DNA of 33,942 nt. Origin: CAZPWQ01 sp964590495 (GTDB taxonomy: Bacteria; Bacteroidota; Rhodothermia; Balneolales; Balneolaceae). A model generated the notes under the pieces. It searched no databases, was not told the origin of the DNA, and worked only from the letters and a program-made list of their open reading frames with translations. Below, piece after piece: positions 17,180-26,330 of this stretch. The stretch is taken from contig CAZPWQ010000025.1 of the NCBI GenBank assembly GCA_964590495.1, positions 1 through 33,942 on the forward strand. Direction: 5' to 3'. How positions within the stretch are numbered: position 1 is the first letter of the stretch; the number at the start of each line of letters is the position of its first letter. A program made the translations under genes and the position numbers.

Positions 17180-19861
17180 ATGTTTAATAAAAAAAAGGCA
17201 ATAAATTTTTCGGTAATTACCGGTTTACTGGTTTTAGCTTTGTCTGATATCCCAATCGCTTTTGCTCAGGTGAATCAGGATTCAGTTTCTACTGCTGATT
17301 CGTATGAAGAAATTCTTAATGCCAATAACCGGGTTTATTTATCAGAAACCTCTTTTAACGGCCACCATGATAATCCGCTGGAGCTACTTCGGGGACGCCT
17401 GCCCGGCTTGTTAGTAAGTCGGCCCGGCTCAGACCCCAACAGGCAATTTGATGTTCGGCTTCGTGGATTAAATACCCTGCTTAACGATGAACAGCCGTTG
17501 TATGTGATTGATGACGTGCCGGATATTTCCCTTTCCCTGGTGGATCCCAATGATATTGTATCGATGGAGATTATTAAAGATGCATCTGCTGCCCGGTGGG
17601 GTATGCGGGGTTCGCGTGGTGTTATACATATTCGTACCAATAGTGCCCGGCCGGGTGAGCCGGCTATCCGGTTTCGAAGTTATCTGGCCATGGAACAACC
17701 CGGAAGGTCATATGATGTATTGGATGCAACCGGTTATATCCTTCAGCAGGAAGATTTATACGGTTCCTACAATCCGCCCAGTTCTGAGGACAACAACTGG
17801 ATAGATGTTATAACGCGAACATCCTTGTCGACAGTTAACAATCTTTCGCTGTCAGGTGGTGCTGATGTCTTCAGCTATCGTGCTTCCCTGAACCTGAGAA
17901 AGGTGGAAGGCATTGCCCTGAACACAGGTTACGACAAACTGAACGGAAGGGTTCGGCTGGGAAGTTCACTGCTGGACGACCGACTGGAACTGGGACTTAA
18001 TCTTTCGGTGAGCAGTAATCGCTCTCAAATCGGATTCAGTGATGCCTTCCGATATGCAGTATCTTTTAATCCTTCCGCACCCAGAGAGACCAATGATTCT
18101 CAGTATGGGGGATATTACCAGCAGCCGGTGTATGATTACTATAACCCCTTGGCTATTCTGGAACAAAATCAACATGACGGTAATGACCGGTTTATAAGCG
18201 GGAGCCTTACCGGGATTTATCGCTTTGATCAGGATTTTTCAGTACAAATTCTTTTATCTGAATCGAGGGATGAGCTGTTCAGGGGGGCGTTTTATCCGGC
18301 AGAAAGTTATTTTCGCGGATATGATTCAAATGGTTATGGTCGTACGGAGACGGATAATAAAACGAACCGTGTAGGGGACATCCGTTTCAACTGGAAAACC
18401 TCATTGCCTGAAAAACTGACGCTGGATACAGACCTGGGTTATTCTGCTCAGAACCTGTCGCATGATTATGTACTGAAGGAAGCTCGGGATCTGTCTGATG
18501 CTGATAATTATAATGTTATAAAAAATGCAGATGTAACCAGTTTGAACGGGGATTGGGATGTTGAAACGGGAGATCACTTGTTGACAGCCTTCTATGGGAA
18601 TGCCCGGATCAGCAATAATGAAACTTGGTATGTTGATATGGGACTTCGATATGAGGGTTCAACATACCTGGGCAGAAACAATCAATGGGGATTGTTTCCA
18701 TATTTCAATGGAGGCCTTGATATTGGCAGTCTGCTGAATGTACCGTTTGCCAATGGCTGGAGGATACGTGGAGGCTATGGCGTAACAGGAAACGTTCCCC
18801 AAAAAAGCGGCTGGTCAAAGGCTATTTTTGAACAACGCGGTTATTATTATTTGGACGGTGAATACCTGCCTTCCTATTCACAAGTACAGAGTAAGAATCC
18901 GGACCTGAAGTGGGAGTCTACTAAAATGCTGAATGCAGGAATTGACTTTGCAACAGCAGGTAATCGTATCAGGAGCAGTATTGATTTTTTCCACCACCGA
19001 AGCACTGATCTGATTATTAATGCGAGTCTGCCGGTTCCACCTTACCTGGCCTCCAGCGGTTATTTGAACATGGGAGGGATGACCAACCGTGGAGTGGAAG
19101 TGACCTTGCTATACGATGCAATACGCCGGAAGGATATTTCATACACAACGGGTATTAATTTCAGTACTATTCGAACTATGTACAACTCGCTGTCGAATGA
19201 AATATACAGTCTGGATGGCACCGGGATTGGATTCCCGCAAGGGGGCGGCTGCGGTTGCAGTAATACTTTTCTCCGTATTAATGAGAATGAGCCGGCAGGA
19301 CAATTTTATGGTCCTGTCTATGAAGGTATAGACGAAAACGGTGACTGGATAATAACAAATGAGATGGACCCCCGGAATATCGGAAACGGTCTTCCAACTT
19401 CATTTTTAGGATGGTCCCATAGCTTAGGTTACCGGAACTGGAATGTGGACCTCCTGATAAGAGGAGTCTTCGGTCACGATCTTATTTCTGTTACGCGTTT
19501 GCTTTATGAAAGTCAGAATATGGGAGAATATAATATATTAGAAAGTACCCCGGGGAACCTGGACGATTATAATAGGTGGAACAACTACTATGTTGAAGAT
19601 GGCGATTATATTAAGCTCGATAATCTGACATTCTCCTATCGTTTTTCTCTTAGTGAGAACCGGAGACTAAAGGAGGCCCGTATTTTTATAAGTGCAGATA
19701 ACTTCCTCACCCTTACCGGATATTCAGGTGGCGATCCGTCTGTGCGTTTTTCCGATCAAAATTCGCTTTCACAATATAATATTCTGGCGCCCGGAATAGA
19801 CCGGCCGTCGACCTGGCTGGATTCCCGCACCTTCATGGCCGGGGTGGATCTTCGTTTCTGA
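17180..19861 (+). CDS. SusC/RagA-like TonB-dependent outer-membrane receptor, short orphan form
   Basis: The 893-residue protein has a signal peptide ending near AFAQ (residue 30), a plug domain (about 60-155) and a TonB-dependent barrel. The plug carries the SusC-type signature LYVIDDVPDIS (107-117) and VSMEIIKDASAARWGMRGSRGVIHI (127-151). Typical SusC proteins carry an additional N-terminal carboxypeptidase-regulatory-like domain of about 80 residues; it is absent here. The family takes up oligosaccharides or peptides together with a SusD lipoprotein. No SusD gene follows; instead a small barrel gene lies 105 bp downstream. An unusual GGGCGCS segment lies about two thirds along. It is probably a specialised importer of unknown substrate. 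Confidence 0.88.
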   Translation: MFNKKKAINFSVITGLLVLALSDIPIAFAQVNQDSVSTADSYEEILNANNRVYLSETSFNGHHDNPLELLRGRLPGLLVSRPGSDPNRQFDVRLRGLNTLLNDEQPLYVIDDVPDISLSLVDPNDIVSMEIIKDASAARWGMRGSRGVIHIRTNSARPGEPAIRFRSYLAMEQPGRSYDVLDATGYILQQEDLYGSYNPPSSEDNNWIDVITRTSLSTVNNLSLSGGADVFSYRASLNLRKVEGIALNTGYDKLNGRVRLGSSLLDDRLELGLNLSVSSNRSQIGFSDAFRYAVSFNPSAPRETNDSQYGGYYQQPVYDYYNPLAILEQNQHDGNDRFISGSLTGIYRFDQDFSVQILLSESRDELFRGAFYPAESYFRGYDSNGYGRTETDNKTNRVGDIRFNWKTSLPEKLTLDTDLGYSAQNLSHDYVLKEARDLSDADNYNVIKNADVTSLNGDWDVETGDHLLTAFYGNARISNNETWYVDMGLRYEGSTYLGRNNQWGLFPYFNGGLDIGSLLNVPFANGWRIRGGYGVTGNVPQKSGWSKAIFEQRGYYYLDGEYLPSYSQVQSKNPDLKWESTKMLNAGIDFATAGNRIRSSIDFFHHRSTDLIINASLPVPPYLASSGYLNMGGMTNRGVEVTLLYDAIRRKDISYTTGINFSTIRTMYNSLSNEIYSLDGTGIGFPQGGGCGCSNTFLRINENEPAGQFYGPVYEGIDENGDWIITNEMDPRNIGNGLPTSFLGWSHSLGYRNWNVDLLIRGVFGHDLISVTRLLYESQNMGEYNILESTPGNLDDYNRWNNYYVEDGDYIKLDNLTFSYRFSLSENRRLKEARIFISADNFLTLTGYSGGDPSVRFSDQNSLSQYNILAPGIDRPSTWLDSRTFMAGVDLRF

Positions 19862-19966
19862 TACTGCATCTCCGAAAGGCTGAATGATAACATACTGCAC
19901 AGGGTTTAACTTTTTAAGTGACCTTGATGCTACATTTCAGCATTTGAATCAGCAAATATCTGCATT

Positions 19967-20446
19967 ATGAAACTTCCCGGGACTTTTATTTTAACTGTTT
20001 TTATAGGCATGCTGATTACTTTTAATCCGGAATTGTTAAAAGGTCAGACCGACGGGGATGGTGGAAATCTTGGGATAGGCATTATGGTCGGGGAACCTAC
20101 GGGAGTGTCTGTGAAAACCTGGAACAGCGGCCGGTCGGCCTTTGGAATTGGAGCTGCATGGTCGCTGTCCGGAAGAAACGAAGCCCTTCATTTACATGCC
20201 GACTATCTGCTGCATTCCTGGTTTACGGAAATGAATGAAGAAAGACTTGCTTTCTACTACGGAATCGGAGGAAGAATAATTTTTGCCGGCGATCCGACAG
20301 CCGGTGTCCGGATTCCTTTCGGTTTAAACTATGTATTCGCGGGGATCCCGTTTGATATCTTTGTTGAAGCTGTACCTATTTTAGATCTTACGCCTGAAAT
20401 CGAATTTGCAGGCAACGGGGCGGTCGGGATACGCTATTATTTTTAA
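19967..20446 (+). CDS. Small secreted outer-membrane beta-barrel protein (DUF3996/BAPKO_0422-like)
   Basis: The 159-residue protein has a signal peptide (about 1-26) and a mature part rich in alternating strands: LGIGIMVGEPTGVSVKTW, LHLHADYLLHSW, FYYGIGGRIIF, GVRIPFGLNYVF, FVEAVPILDLTPE and a terminal GAVGIRYYF. The closing aromatic residue and the glycine-rich strands fit an eight-stranded barrel related to the BAPKO_0422/DUF3996 family. The function is unknown. It sits downstream of the SusC-like receptor on the same strand, perhaps co-transcribed, and is convergent with the antiporter gene. Confidence 0.7.
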   Translation: MKLPGTFILTVFIGMLITFNPELLKGQTDGDGGNLGIGIMVGEPTGVSVKTWNSGRSAFGIGAAWSLSGRNEALHLHADYLLHSWFTEMNEERLAFYYGIGGRIIFAGDPTAGVRIPFGLNYVFAGIPFDIFVEAVPILDLTPEIEFAGNGAVGIRYYF

Positions 20447-20487
20447 TTTATTGATATCCCAACAGAATAGTCTCTCCCAGTACTGAA

Positions 20488-21555
20488 TTATTCCTGACGC
20501 TTATTACTATTTCCCAATTCCCGGAATGCTATAACTGCTATGGTGATTAAGGTTAGTGGTATCGCAAAATAGAGCATTACATTGCTAAAAGTTGGTAAAG
20601 CAGCGTGGTGAGATGCTGCGAGGATAATGTAAAGTGTATATGCCGCGTAATATGTAATTAATAATCCGCCCTCCCAGCGACTGATCACACCTCCTGTAAA
20701 AAATATAGGCAGGCAAGCAAATGCTACTACAATCATGACAGGAATATCAAACCTGATTACTGAAGAGGTTATCTCAATACCGGTTGGAGTAACAATACTT
20801 GCTATTCCAAGCACACCCATAATATTAAATATGTTACTGCCAACGATATTACCGACTGCAATATCCCGTTCACCACGAACAGCCGCAACAATTGAGGTTA
20901 CCACCTCAGGAAGAGATGTACCGGCTGCAATAATTGTTAAGCCAATGATCAATTCACTGATTCCCAAGAATTCTGCGAATGAAACTGCACTGTCGACAAG
21001 CCATCGTGATCCAAGTACCAATAAAGCAAGACCACATACGACCAAAACTAAATTTACTACCTGGCTTCCCGGACCGGGGTCAGTGGTGGAATTATTTGTT
21101 GAACCAAGGTTTTCTTTTCGATTTTGATAAAATAAAAAAGCGAGATAGGTAATCAGGCCGCCAACAAGTATCAGACCGTCGGTACGGCTAAAGATCTCAT
21201 CCAGCGAAAATACAAGAAGTATTACAGAAAGGGTTATCATCAATGGCACATCGAGACGTACCAGTTGTTTCGAAACTCTTAAAGGTATGATTAAGGCTGA
21301 GATGCCCAGAATAAAAAGGACATTAAAAATATTACTTCCAATCACATTTCCTACTGCAATACCAGATTGTTCAGATAAAGCTGATTTAATACTTACCGCC
21401 AACTCAGGTGAGCTGGTACCGAATGCCACCACAGTCAATCCGATAATGAGCGGGGATATACCGAATGAAGATGCCAGCCGCGACGATCCTTTCACAAGCG
21501 CTTCAGCACCGGCAATAAGAAAAACCAATCCCGAGACGAATAAAAATAATGTCAT
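20488..21555 (-). CDS. Calcium/sodium antiporter (YrbG/CaCA family)
   Basis: The 355-residue membrane protein has two inverted homologous halves. Each contains the ion-binding alpha-repeat: GTSSPELAVSIKSAL with AVGNVIGSNIFN (46-79) and GTSLPEVVTSIVAAV with AVGNIVGSNIFN (212-244). The conserved Glu/Ser/Asn residues of both repeats, which coordinate Na and Ca, are present. An acidic or polar loop lies between the halves (about 145-165). It exchanges cytosolic Ca for external Na across the inner membrane. It is monocistronic, and length and topology (about 10-11 TM) are normal. Confidence 0.93.
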   Translation of the reverse strand: MTLFLFVSGLVFLIAGAEALVKGSSRLASSFGISPLIIGLTVVAFGTSSPELAVSIKSALSEQSGIAVGNVIGSNIFNVLFILGISALIIPLRVSKQLVRLDVPLMITLSVILLVFSLDEIFSRTDGLILVGGLITYLAFLFYQNRKENLGSTNNSTTDPGPGSQVVNLVLVVCGLALLVLGSRWLVDSAVSFAEFLGISELIIGLTIIAAGTSLPEVVTSIVAAVRGERDIAVGNIVGSNIFNIMGVLGIASIVTPTGIEITSSVIRFDIPVMIVVAFACLPIFFTGGVISRWEGGLLITYYAAYTLYIILAASHHAALPTFSNVMLYFAIPLTLITIAVIAFRELGNSNKRQE

Positions 21556-21773
21556 TGGTTAATTTTTTCTATTAAAGAATGTGGTGCGATAATTTATGAT
21601 TTTACCAACGTTATTATTCAGATAGTGTAATAAATATTTGATTCATACGTAATAATATATCATCGAAGAGCCAATTCGTCTTTTTCAAAAGATTATACTG
21701 TGAGAAAATATCTGGAGAGTGAGAGTTCTTTTCTTGCATTCAACAAGTAAAATAATTCACAGGATTACTGTAC

Positions 21774-22583
21774 ATGTTTGAACCTATTAGTACCATATCA
21801 AATGTAGTGTTTATTATTTTTGGGCTGGCTGTTTTCCAGCGTTCACGATACGTTGGCACCGTGACAATATTATTGGGTGTTGCATCCGGCGGCTGGCATT
21901 GGACGATGGAACCTATTTGGCATACCTTTGATTTTGCTATGATGTATTTTATGCTTCTCAGCCTGGTGAATTACGCATTGGGATCTAAATACACAATGGC
22001 AGCTTTTCTGATCAGTGCAGCGTTGATCGGTCTCCATTTTATTCTTCCGTCACACCTGATTATATTGGGTATTGGCCTGATCTTATTTATTACCTTAATC
22101 AGGAATTATCCGGTTGTCAGTGTGTTCATAATAGTTGCCTGTTTTGCATTGTGGATATCCACAAATATTCCTTATTTGCATAAATGGGATGTGCCATTCT
22201 GGAGGCTGGATGTCTTACACGGCTTCTCCCATCTCTTTGCGGCCATTGGCATAACCAGGGTCGTTGATTATAAACCGATTACGTTTTCTGAGCTTACCAG
22301 CCTGTTTAAATCATCCCGTCTCTCGTCACTAAATGAGAAAGCAAGAGCAGAATTCGAACGGATCATTGATGCGGAACTTAATCCCGTTTTAGGTAACCGG
22401 ACAGTCAGCAACATAAATAGGGAAGAGATTAGCCGGCTTTTAGGTAATATAGCTCTATACAGTAAAAACCTTGCAGTGGCCACCGGTGTACGTTCCAAGT
22501 TAAATCAGATATTTACATTCGCCGGCGGAAAGGGTATTAATCATAATTTTTTGCTTAAACCCGAAAAAGTGAGGTTAGAGTAG
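21774..22583 (+). CDS. CREST-superfamily (alkaline-ceramidase-like) membrane hydrolase with C-terminal extension
   Basis: The 269-residue protein has about seven membrane helices in residues 5-165, then a soluble helical tail (about 170-269). Residues diagnostic of the CREST superfamily occur in order: an N-terminal EPISTISNVVF (Glu3, Asn10), Ser38 and His42 in ASGGWHWT, Asp53 in HTFDFAMMY, and His149/His153 in DVLHGFSHLF. The spacings (Ser to His 4, His to Asp 11, His to His 4) equal those of the zinc site of human ACER3 (Ser77, His81, Asp92, His217, His221). Known members hydrolyse ceramide amides or act on GPI. The bacterial substrate is unknown; an N-acyl aminolipid is a reasonable guess. 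A membrane-only sensor role cannot be excluded. Confidence 0.68.
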   Translation: MFEPISTISNVVFIIFGLAVFQRSRYVGTVTILLGVASGGWHWTMEPIWHTFDFAMMYFMLLSLVNYALGSKYTMAAFLISAALIGLHFILPSHLIILGIGLILFITLIRNYPVVSVFIIVACFALWISTNIPYLHKWDVPFWRLDVLHGFSHLFAAIGITRVVDYKPITFSELTSLFKSSRLSSLNEKARAEFERIIDAELNPVLGNRTVSNINREEISRLLGNIALYSKNLAVATGVRSKLNQIFTFAGGKGINHNFLLKPEKVRLE

Positions 22584-22814
22584 GTAACCGGTGGCTAACA
22601 ATATTTTTTAGTGTTCCGAAGGTAAGTATCTCTCTGTAATGCTGTTATTTTAAAGTAACCGCCCGGCCCTGATTCAATCTGCTAGACATTTCCAGAATTT
22701 ATAACTACCATGAACCATGTGGTGTATTTCTGGTTGAGATGGTAAGATGCAGGTATTAGCGCAAGTCTTTTTCAGCCATTTAGTAGCATAATCTATTAAA
22801 TAAATGGTCAACGG

Positions 22815-24827
22815 ATGTTAGTTCTTTTTGAACAAATCAAAAGATTCTTTAAATATTTTATAAACAGGATTAAATTTCGCGATAGATTTCTTTTTAAGGA
22901 GCTTCTCGCAAATACTTCAGACTCTATCTATTTTAAAGACAGAAAGAGTAGGTTTGTATACGGAAGCGACCAATGGGCGAAAAGACTCGGCGCGGGGAAT
23001 ATCGACGAATTGATAGGAAAGACTGATTTTGATTTTTTTTCCGAGGAACACGCCCGGCAGGCGTTTGAGGATGAACAAAAAATCATCGCTACCGGTGAGC
23101 CGCTCATCGGGATCGAGGAGAAAGAAACCTTCCCGGACGGGCGAGTGGCATGGGTCTCCACTTCCAAATTCCCGCTGAGGGACCAAAGGGGGAAAATTAT
23201 CGGTACGGTAGGGATCTCCCGGGATGTCACTGCAAGGAAGAAGGCAGAACAGGAGGTCATAAAAGCAAAGGAAGAAGCAGTTGCAGCCGCCAGGGCTAAA
23301 ACACAGTTTCTCTCTACAATGAGTCATGAGATCCGAACGCCATTGAATGCTGTAATTGGTTTATCAGGGGTGTTGATAGATACAAAATTGACGCCGGAGC
23401 AGTATGAGTTTGCCAGTACCATTAACTACAGCGGAGAAAATCTCTTAAATATCATTAACAACATTCTTGATTTTGCCAAGATTGATTCCGGAAAACTGGA
23501 ACTTGAGGAAACCGAATTATCCATAGCCTATTTGATTGAGGATGTGTTGGGGCTTATTTCTGCCACGGGAACAGATACGAAAGACATAGAATTTGTTTAT
23601 GAAATTGAAGATGACGTCCCGGATTATATAATCAGTGACAGTACCAGAATTCAGCAGGTTCTTGTAAATCTGGTAAATAATGCTGTCAAATTTACTGAAG
23701 AGGGAGAAGTTAGCATAAAGGTTAAGAAAGTAAAGGAGAGTAATAATTCCGTAAAACTTTCCTTTTTGGTGAAAGACACAGGAATTGGAATCCCGGAAGA
23801 TAAAATGGATCGCCTGTTTAAACAGTTTTCCCAGGTAGATGCCAGTACAACAAGAAAATATGGGGGTACCGGGCTTGGTTTGGCTATATGCAGAAGACTG
23901 GTGGAACTGCTGGGAGGGGAAATTTCTGTAACAAGCGAAGAAGGGAAGGGGAGTGAATTTACCTTTACCATCGAGAGTAAAAAGTGTGATAAAACATTGA
24001 ATATATCTCCACCCAAAACTCTCAGAGGTAAAAGAATATTTATTCTGGATGACAATAAGACCAATCGACATATCCTGGAAATGCAGTGTAAAAAGGGAGG
24101 TATGGAGGTAAGAACATTTGATAACTCAGTAAAATTTATGGAGCAGGTTGATGAATTGAAAGATTTTGATCTTGGCATTCTGGATATGCAGATGCCGAAA
24201 TTGGATGGTTTGGATGTAACGGTAAAACTCCGGGAAAAGTGGGATAAAAATGAACTTCCCCTGGTCTTGCTGAGCTCAATAAGTGATTTTGCAAATACCG
24301 AGGAGAGGAGCCTGGTTAATTTATATCTCACGAAACCGGTACGGCAAACACTGCTCCTCTATAATTTGGAACGGGTATTAGGTAACAGGGATACAACATT
24401 CCGGTCAAGAGGGAAAAATGATGTTGAAGAACACCTTTTGGATAATTCTATCAAAATTCTGGTTGCCGAAGACAATACTATTAATCAGAAAGTAGCTGGG
24501 AAAATGCTGGAACGACTGGGATATTCGTATGAAGTAGCGGCCAATGGTGTTGAAGCAGTTAAGATGTGTAAAATGATTTCATTTGATCTTGTTTTAATGG
24601 ATATGGAAATGCCTGAAATGGATGGACTACAGGCCACAAGGGAACTGGATAAAATCAAAGATCAGCTTCCGAGGCATCCTGTTATAATTGCCATGACTGC
24701 TAACGCGATGGCCGAAGACGAAAAGAAGTGCCTGAAAGCAGGTATGAAAGATTTTTTGGCCAAACCGGTAACTTTTATGCAGCTGCAAAAGATCCTATAC
24801 AAGTGGTTTCCAAAGGAAAAAGAATAA
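22815..24827 (+). CDS. Soluble hybrid histidine kinase: PAS, HisKA, HATPase, two receiver domains
   Basis: The 670-residue protein has no clear membrane span. The PAS domain (about 28-140, ending GTVGISRDVTARKKAEQE) is followed by a short coiled coil. HisKA follows with FLSTMSHEIRTPLNAVIG (His171), then HATPase_c (NLVNNAVKF, DTGIGIP, GGTGLGLAI). Receiver 1 (407-520) has Asp412/413, phospho-acceptor Asp457 and Lys507. Receiver 2 (547-666) has Asp596 and Lys650. There is no Hpt domain, so phosphate must go to a separate Hpt or be used internally. No partner is encoded nearby. The ATG at 22803 hits an in-frame stop, so 22815 is the start. The input signal is unknown. Confidence 0.92.
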   Translation: MLVLFEQIKRFFKYFINRIKFRDRFLFKELLANTSDSIYFKDRKSRFVYGSDQWAKRLGAGNIDELIGKTDFDFFSEEHARQAFEDEQKIIATGEPLIGIEEKETFPDGRVAWVSTSKFPLRDQRGKIIGTVGISRDVTARKKAEQEVIKAKEEAVAAARAKTQFLSTMSHEIRTPLNAVIGLSGVLIDTKLTPEQYEFASTINYSGENLLNIINNILDFAKIDSGKLELEETELSIAYLIEDVLGLISATGTDTKDIEFVYEIEDDVPDYIISDSTRIQQVLVNLVNNAVKFTEEGEVSIKVKKVKESNNSVKLSFLVKDTGIGIPEDKMDRLFKQFSQVDASTTRKYGGTGLGLAICRRLVELLGGEISVTSEEGKGSEFTFTIESKKCDKTLNISPPKTLRGKRIFILDDNKTNRHILEMQCKKGGMEVRTFDNSVKFMEQVDELKDFDLGILDMQMPKLDGLDVTVKLREKWDKNELPLVLLSSISDFANTEERSLVNLYLTKPVRQTLLLYNLERVLGNRDTTFRSRGKNDVEEHLLDNSIKILVAEDNTINQKVAGKMLERLGYSYEVAANGVEAVKMCKMISFDLVLMDMEMPEMDGLQATRELDKIKDQLPRHPVIIAMTANAMAEDEKKCLKAGMKDFLAKPVTFMQLQKILYKWFPKEKE

Positions 24828-24905
24828 ATACCCAAGAATTGGCACAGCTGTTTTTAGCGCTGTAAAAGCATAGGAATAGGGTCGATTTTATTGATTAAAA
24901 CACTG

Positions 24906-26189
24906 CTATCGCTCATTAAAATCATCCTCATAGACCTGGTTACCGTTCAAGTCACTGAGCCGCACGTAATCAACCTCACCAAAACCTGAAAACCGGTAAT
25001 CGATTCCTACAATCCTCCCAAAATCTTGCTTAAAGGTGGTCTCGTAGATTATTTCTCCATTCAAATAAACTTTTCCGGTTTTATCCTCTACATTCAGTGA
25101 AATATTCTGCCAGTTATAAACATTGGTGCCAAAGGCCGAGAAATCATTATCCCTGCCCGTTTCATAGACTTCCCCTATTTTAACAGCAAGATTACTGACG
25201 CACCCTTTTGTTGTCAGGGGAATGTAGTAGATATGAGCTTCTGTGTGGATGGTAGCCTGAAGGTAAGGGCAGAGATCATTCAAAAAATCTTCGTATCTGA
25301 CGCGGGTTTCGAAACTGAAGTTGTGTCCATCCAGGTTTCCAAATTCACGGATATTGAGAAATCCAAGCTGATAAAACCGCTCGATTTCAACTCTGCTGTC
25401 CAGGATATCCTGTTGATTGGCAGTCAGAATACCGTCCCTGTTTAGATCCCGGGGCAGGTAGACGGGGTGCTCATCGTAATTGTACACAGCGATAGACATC
25501 CAGCCGCCGGTTTGAATATGAACCGGTATTATTTTCAGAATAGTTTCATTGGCAATCAGCTTTGTCTTGTGAAAGCCGGGCATGTAATAAATACTGGAAA
25601 AATATTCCGACTCCGGATCGATCCTGTCCCTGTGTTTTGGATTCCAGTCTTGCTGAATGAAAAAGCTGTCCGCCGGGATTTCACTCACATCATAATTAAA
25701 AACCACCGTACTGGGCACCCCTGATAAAACAGTTTTATTGGCAGCGAAAAGGACATCCTCTTCAGGAATAATTACGTCACCTGAGGAACTGTTAAAGGTT
25801 ACCGCTGCCAAAACGATAAAACATGCTACAACTAAAGCACTAATTGCAGTCAGCACCACCTTCTGGTAATTTGATTTACGTACTGAAGAATTCCCGCTTT
25901 GAATGCTTTCGGTTGATGTATTTTTCAGTTTAAAATCCAGCCAGTCTTTATACCCAAGCAGGGATACCAGTGCGTCCAGCGTGCTTGGATGCGGATTGTG
26001 GTCATTCCCGTCTCTCCACAGCCTTTTCAGGGTAGAAACACTCAGTTTAATCCCCGACTTCTCTTCTATCAAATCGATGAGGTACTCGAAATCGCGTTGC
26101 CTCATCTTGCCACCTCCAATGCCGGCGTGGTATTTTTCTTCAATCTTTGTTTTACATAGTTCGAAGAAATTTTTCTCTGAAAACTCCAT
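24906..26189 (-). CDS. Membrane-anchored HTH protein with extracytoplasmic LamG-like domain
   Basis: The 427-residue protein has an N-terminal cytosolic domain (1-90), RDFEYLIDLIEEKSGIKLS then VSTLKRLW and HPSTLDALVSLLGYKDWLDF, an XRE-like helix-turn-helix pattern. A single TM helix (about 111-131) and a large extracytoplasmic part follow. That part contains a unique segment with YYMPGFHKTKLIA, then a concanavalin/LamG-like beta-sandwich (about 275-427, with NISLNVEDKTGKVYLNG). The order matches ToxR-like one-component transmembrane regulators. It is divergent from the gene at 26331, which also encodes a LamG-like secreted protein and is its obvious candidate target or partner. The DNA-binding role is inferred and the domain might instead bind protein. 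Confidence 0.65.
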   Translation of the reverse strand: MEFSEKNFFELCKTKIEEKYHAGIGGGKMRQRDFEYLIDLIEEKSGIKLSVSTLKRLWRDGNDHNPHPSTLDALVSLLGYKDWLDFKLKNTSTESIQSGNSSVRKSNYQKVVLTAISALVVACFIVLAAVTFNSSSGDVIIPEEDVLFAANKTVLSGVPSTVVFNYDVSEIPADSFFIQQDWNPKHRDRIDPESEYFSSIYYMPGFHKTKLIANETILKIIPVHIQTGGWMSIAVYNYDEHPVYLPRDLNRDGILTANQQDILDSRVEIERFYQLGFLNIREFGNLDGHNFSFETRVRYEDFLNDLCPYLQATIHTEAHIYYIPLTTKGCVSNLAVKIGEVYETGRDNDFSAFGTNVYNWQNISLNVEDKTGKVYLNGEIIYETTFKQDFGRIVGIDYRFSGFGEVDYVRLSDLNGNQVYEDDFNER

Positions 26190-26330
26190 AATAAAAAGGT
26201 TTTTTCTTTATACGGTCCTGATCAACAGATAAACGGTATTTGATCATTAAATAAACGGCAAATGACTTTGGGATAATACTGTTTTTCAGGAAATTAGGTT
26301 CAAATTAATTTATAACGAACTGAAATCACG

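Noticed and set aside
23651..24331. 226-residue antisense ORF within the hybrid kinase
   Set aside because: It is a frame shadow of strongly conserved kinase and receiver sequence, with a low-complexity Ser-rich translation.
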